Source: Echinicola jeungdonensis
Lineage (GTDB): Bacteria > Bacteroidota > Bacteroidia > Cytophagales > Cyclobacteriaceae
Direction: 5' to 3'
Length of the DNA: 64,000 nucleotides
NCBI RefSeq assembly: GCF_030409905.1
Contig: NZ_JAUFQT010000001.1
Coordinates: 1,572,001-1,636,000, forward strand
Positions 63,508-64,000 of this stretch are shown here, piece by piece. A program made the position numbers and the translations under genes. The notes under the pieces were generated by a model. That model had not been told where the DNA came from. It saw only the letters and a program-made list of their open reading frames with translations, and ran no database searches. Each line of letters begins with the position of its first letter. Position 1 is the first letter of the stretch.

Positions 63508-63891
63508 ATGAACAAAGTATTGTCCTGTATGTCCCACTTATTGCTGGTGCTTATGGTCATCAAAATTCTGACGGCCCCGGTAATTTATGTGGATTTTAAA
63601 ATGCAACAGGACTATATCGCAAAGGTGCTTTGTATCAACAAAGACCAGCCTGAAATGCATTGTAATGGGCAATGTATATTGATGAAAAAACTCAATAAAT
63701 CCGGTGCAGACCAAGATCAAGGTACCGAGCAAAACCCTTCCCAAAAACGGGCATTTGCTGAGCTTTTACCTAATACCAGCATCTTTACGTTTGCAGCGCA
63801 GGTAATTCCTGCTGACCATGTTTCATTTTTTGAGGACAACCTTCAGGAGGTTGACCTGGATACTTTTGTTCCACCACCTAGCTTGGGCTGA
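63508..63891 (+). CDS. Small secreted Cys-motif protein
   Basis: A 127-residue protein with an N-terminal hydrophobic segment (about 6-28; membrane anchor or signal) followed by a short extracytoplasmic part with CINKDQPEMHCNGQCILMKKL. The CNGQCxLxKxL pattern is common in small Bacteroidota proteins encoded just ahead of metal- or TonB-linked genes. Function unknown; the next gene is beyond the window. Confidence 0.68.
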   Translation: MNKVLSCMSHLLLVLMVIKILTAPVIYVDFKMQQDYIAKVLCINKDQPEMHCNGQCILMKKLNKSGADQDQGTEQNPSQKRAFAELLPNTSIFTFAAQVIPADHVSFFEDNLQEVDLDTFVPPPSLG

Positions 63892-64000
63892 AACTTCCTT
63901 TTAAACCCTTTTTGGCCATTGTTTCCCAACAAGAGGATTTCGATTCTTCTTTCTTATGGGTAATGTGGGTTATTCATTTTATCTAAGTAAAATATTGCTC

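Overview
The window is a chromosomal segment of a Bacteroidota bacterium. It most likely comes from a marine-type member of the Cytophagales, family Cyclobacteriaceae (Cyclobacterium, Echinicola or Algoriphagus relatives); this placement is inference from gene content. The signs are a protein ending in a type IX secretion (T9SS) sorting domain, several Bacteroidota families (DUF4270, DUF4105, DUF3127, short GT5-like protein), LytTR/LytS signalling, promoters of the TTG-N19-21-TAnnTTTG type, weak Shine-Dalgarno sequences and low to moderate GC. Genes are dense, on both strands, and mostly core metabolism and genome maintenance. I see no prophage, integrase, transposase or CRISPR array.

Layout. 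1-3.5 kb: recF, mtgA and hflX. 3.6-8.3 kb: a polysaccharide-type cluster (rfbC, CpsB-type phosphatase and an epimerase broken by one frameshift), then a TPR protein and a ComA-type phosphosulfolactate synthase. 8.3-11.7 kb: a DUF368 polyprenyl-phosphate transporter, aroE and a PIN-PhoH ATPase. 11.8-14.5 kb: two LytTR response regulators and a LytS-type kinase. 14.6-20 kb: uvrA, a lytic transglycosylase, a LOG-family protein and a YkgJ-type protein. 20.1-21.6 kb: two small envelope proteins overlapping a geranylgeranylglyceryl-phosphate-synthase-family gene. 21.6-27 kb (minus strand): an AraC regulator, acyl-CoA dehydrogenase, membrane zinc peptidase, flippase-like protein, panD and panC. 27-31 kb: short GT5 protein, DUF4270 lipoprotein and glmS. 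31-40 kb: T9SS cargo, DUF4105 protein, uvrB, AlbA_2 protein, recX, tpiA and prmA. 40-46.6 kb is the most accessory-looking part: Rieske protein, two-repeat secreted protein, DUF3179 protein plus outer-membrane protein, ArsM-like methyltransferase, and an ECF sigma factor with a zinc-type anti-sigma. 46.7-56.5 kb: terC, SlyD-like FKBP, Pif1-like helicase, MATE transporter, DUF3127 protein and sialidase-like lipoprotein. 56.7-64 kb: a strange tRNA-like RNA gene, purE, purK, a membrane MutS-like ATPase, an ICMT-like methyltransferase, tag and a small secreted Cys-motif protein.

Functional links. Nucleotide excision repair (uvrA, uvrB), recF, recX, tag and the MutS-like gene give a DNA-repair theme, but they are scattered rather than one operon. 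panD-panC, purE-purK, kinase-regulator and sigma-anti-sigma are adjacent functional pairs.

The item that most deserves a second look is the minus-strand RNA gene at about 56.71-56.94 kb. It has its own Bacteroidota promoter and an intrinsic terminator. Its tRNA-like body of about 126 nt has a perfect 8-bp acceptor stem, a canonical T arm and a Leu-like D loop, but also a variable region of about 55 nt, an odd anticodon loop and almost no acceptor/D-arm linker. It does not look like a normal decoding tRNA.
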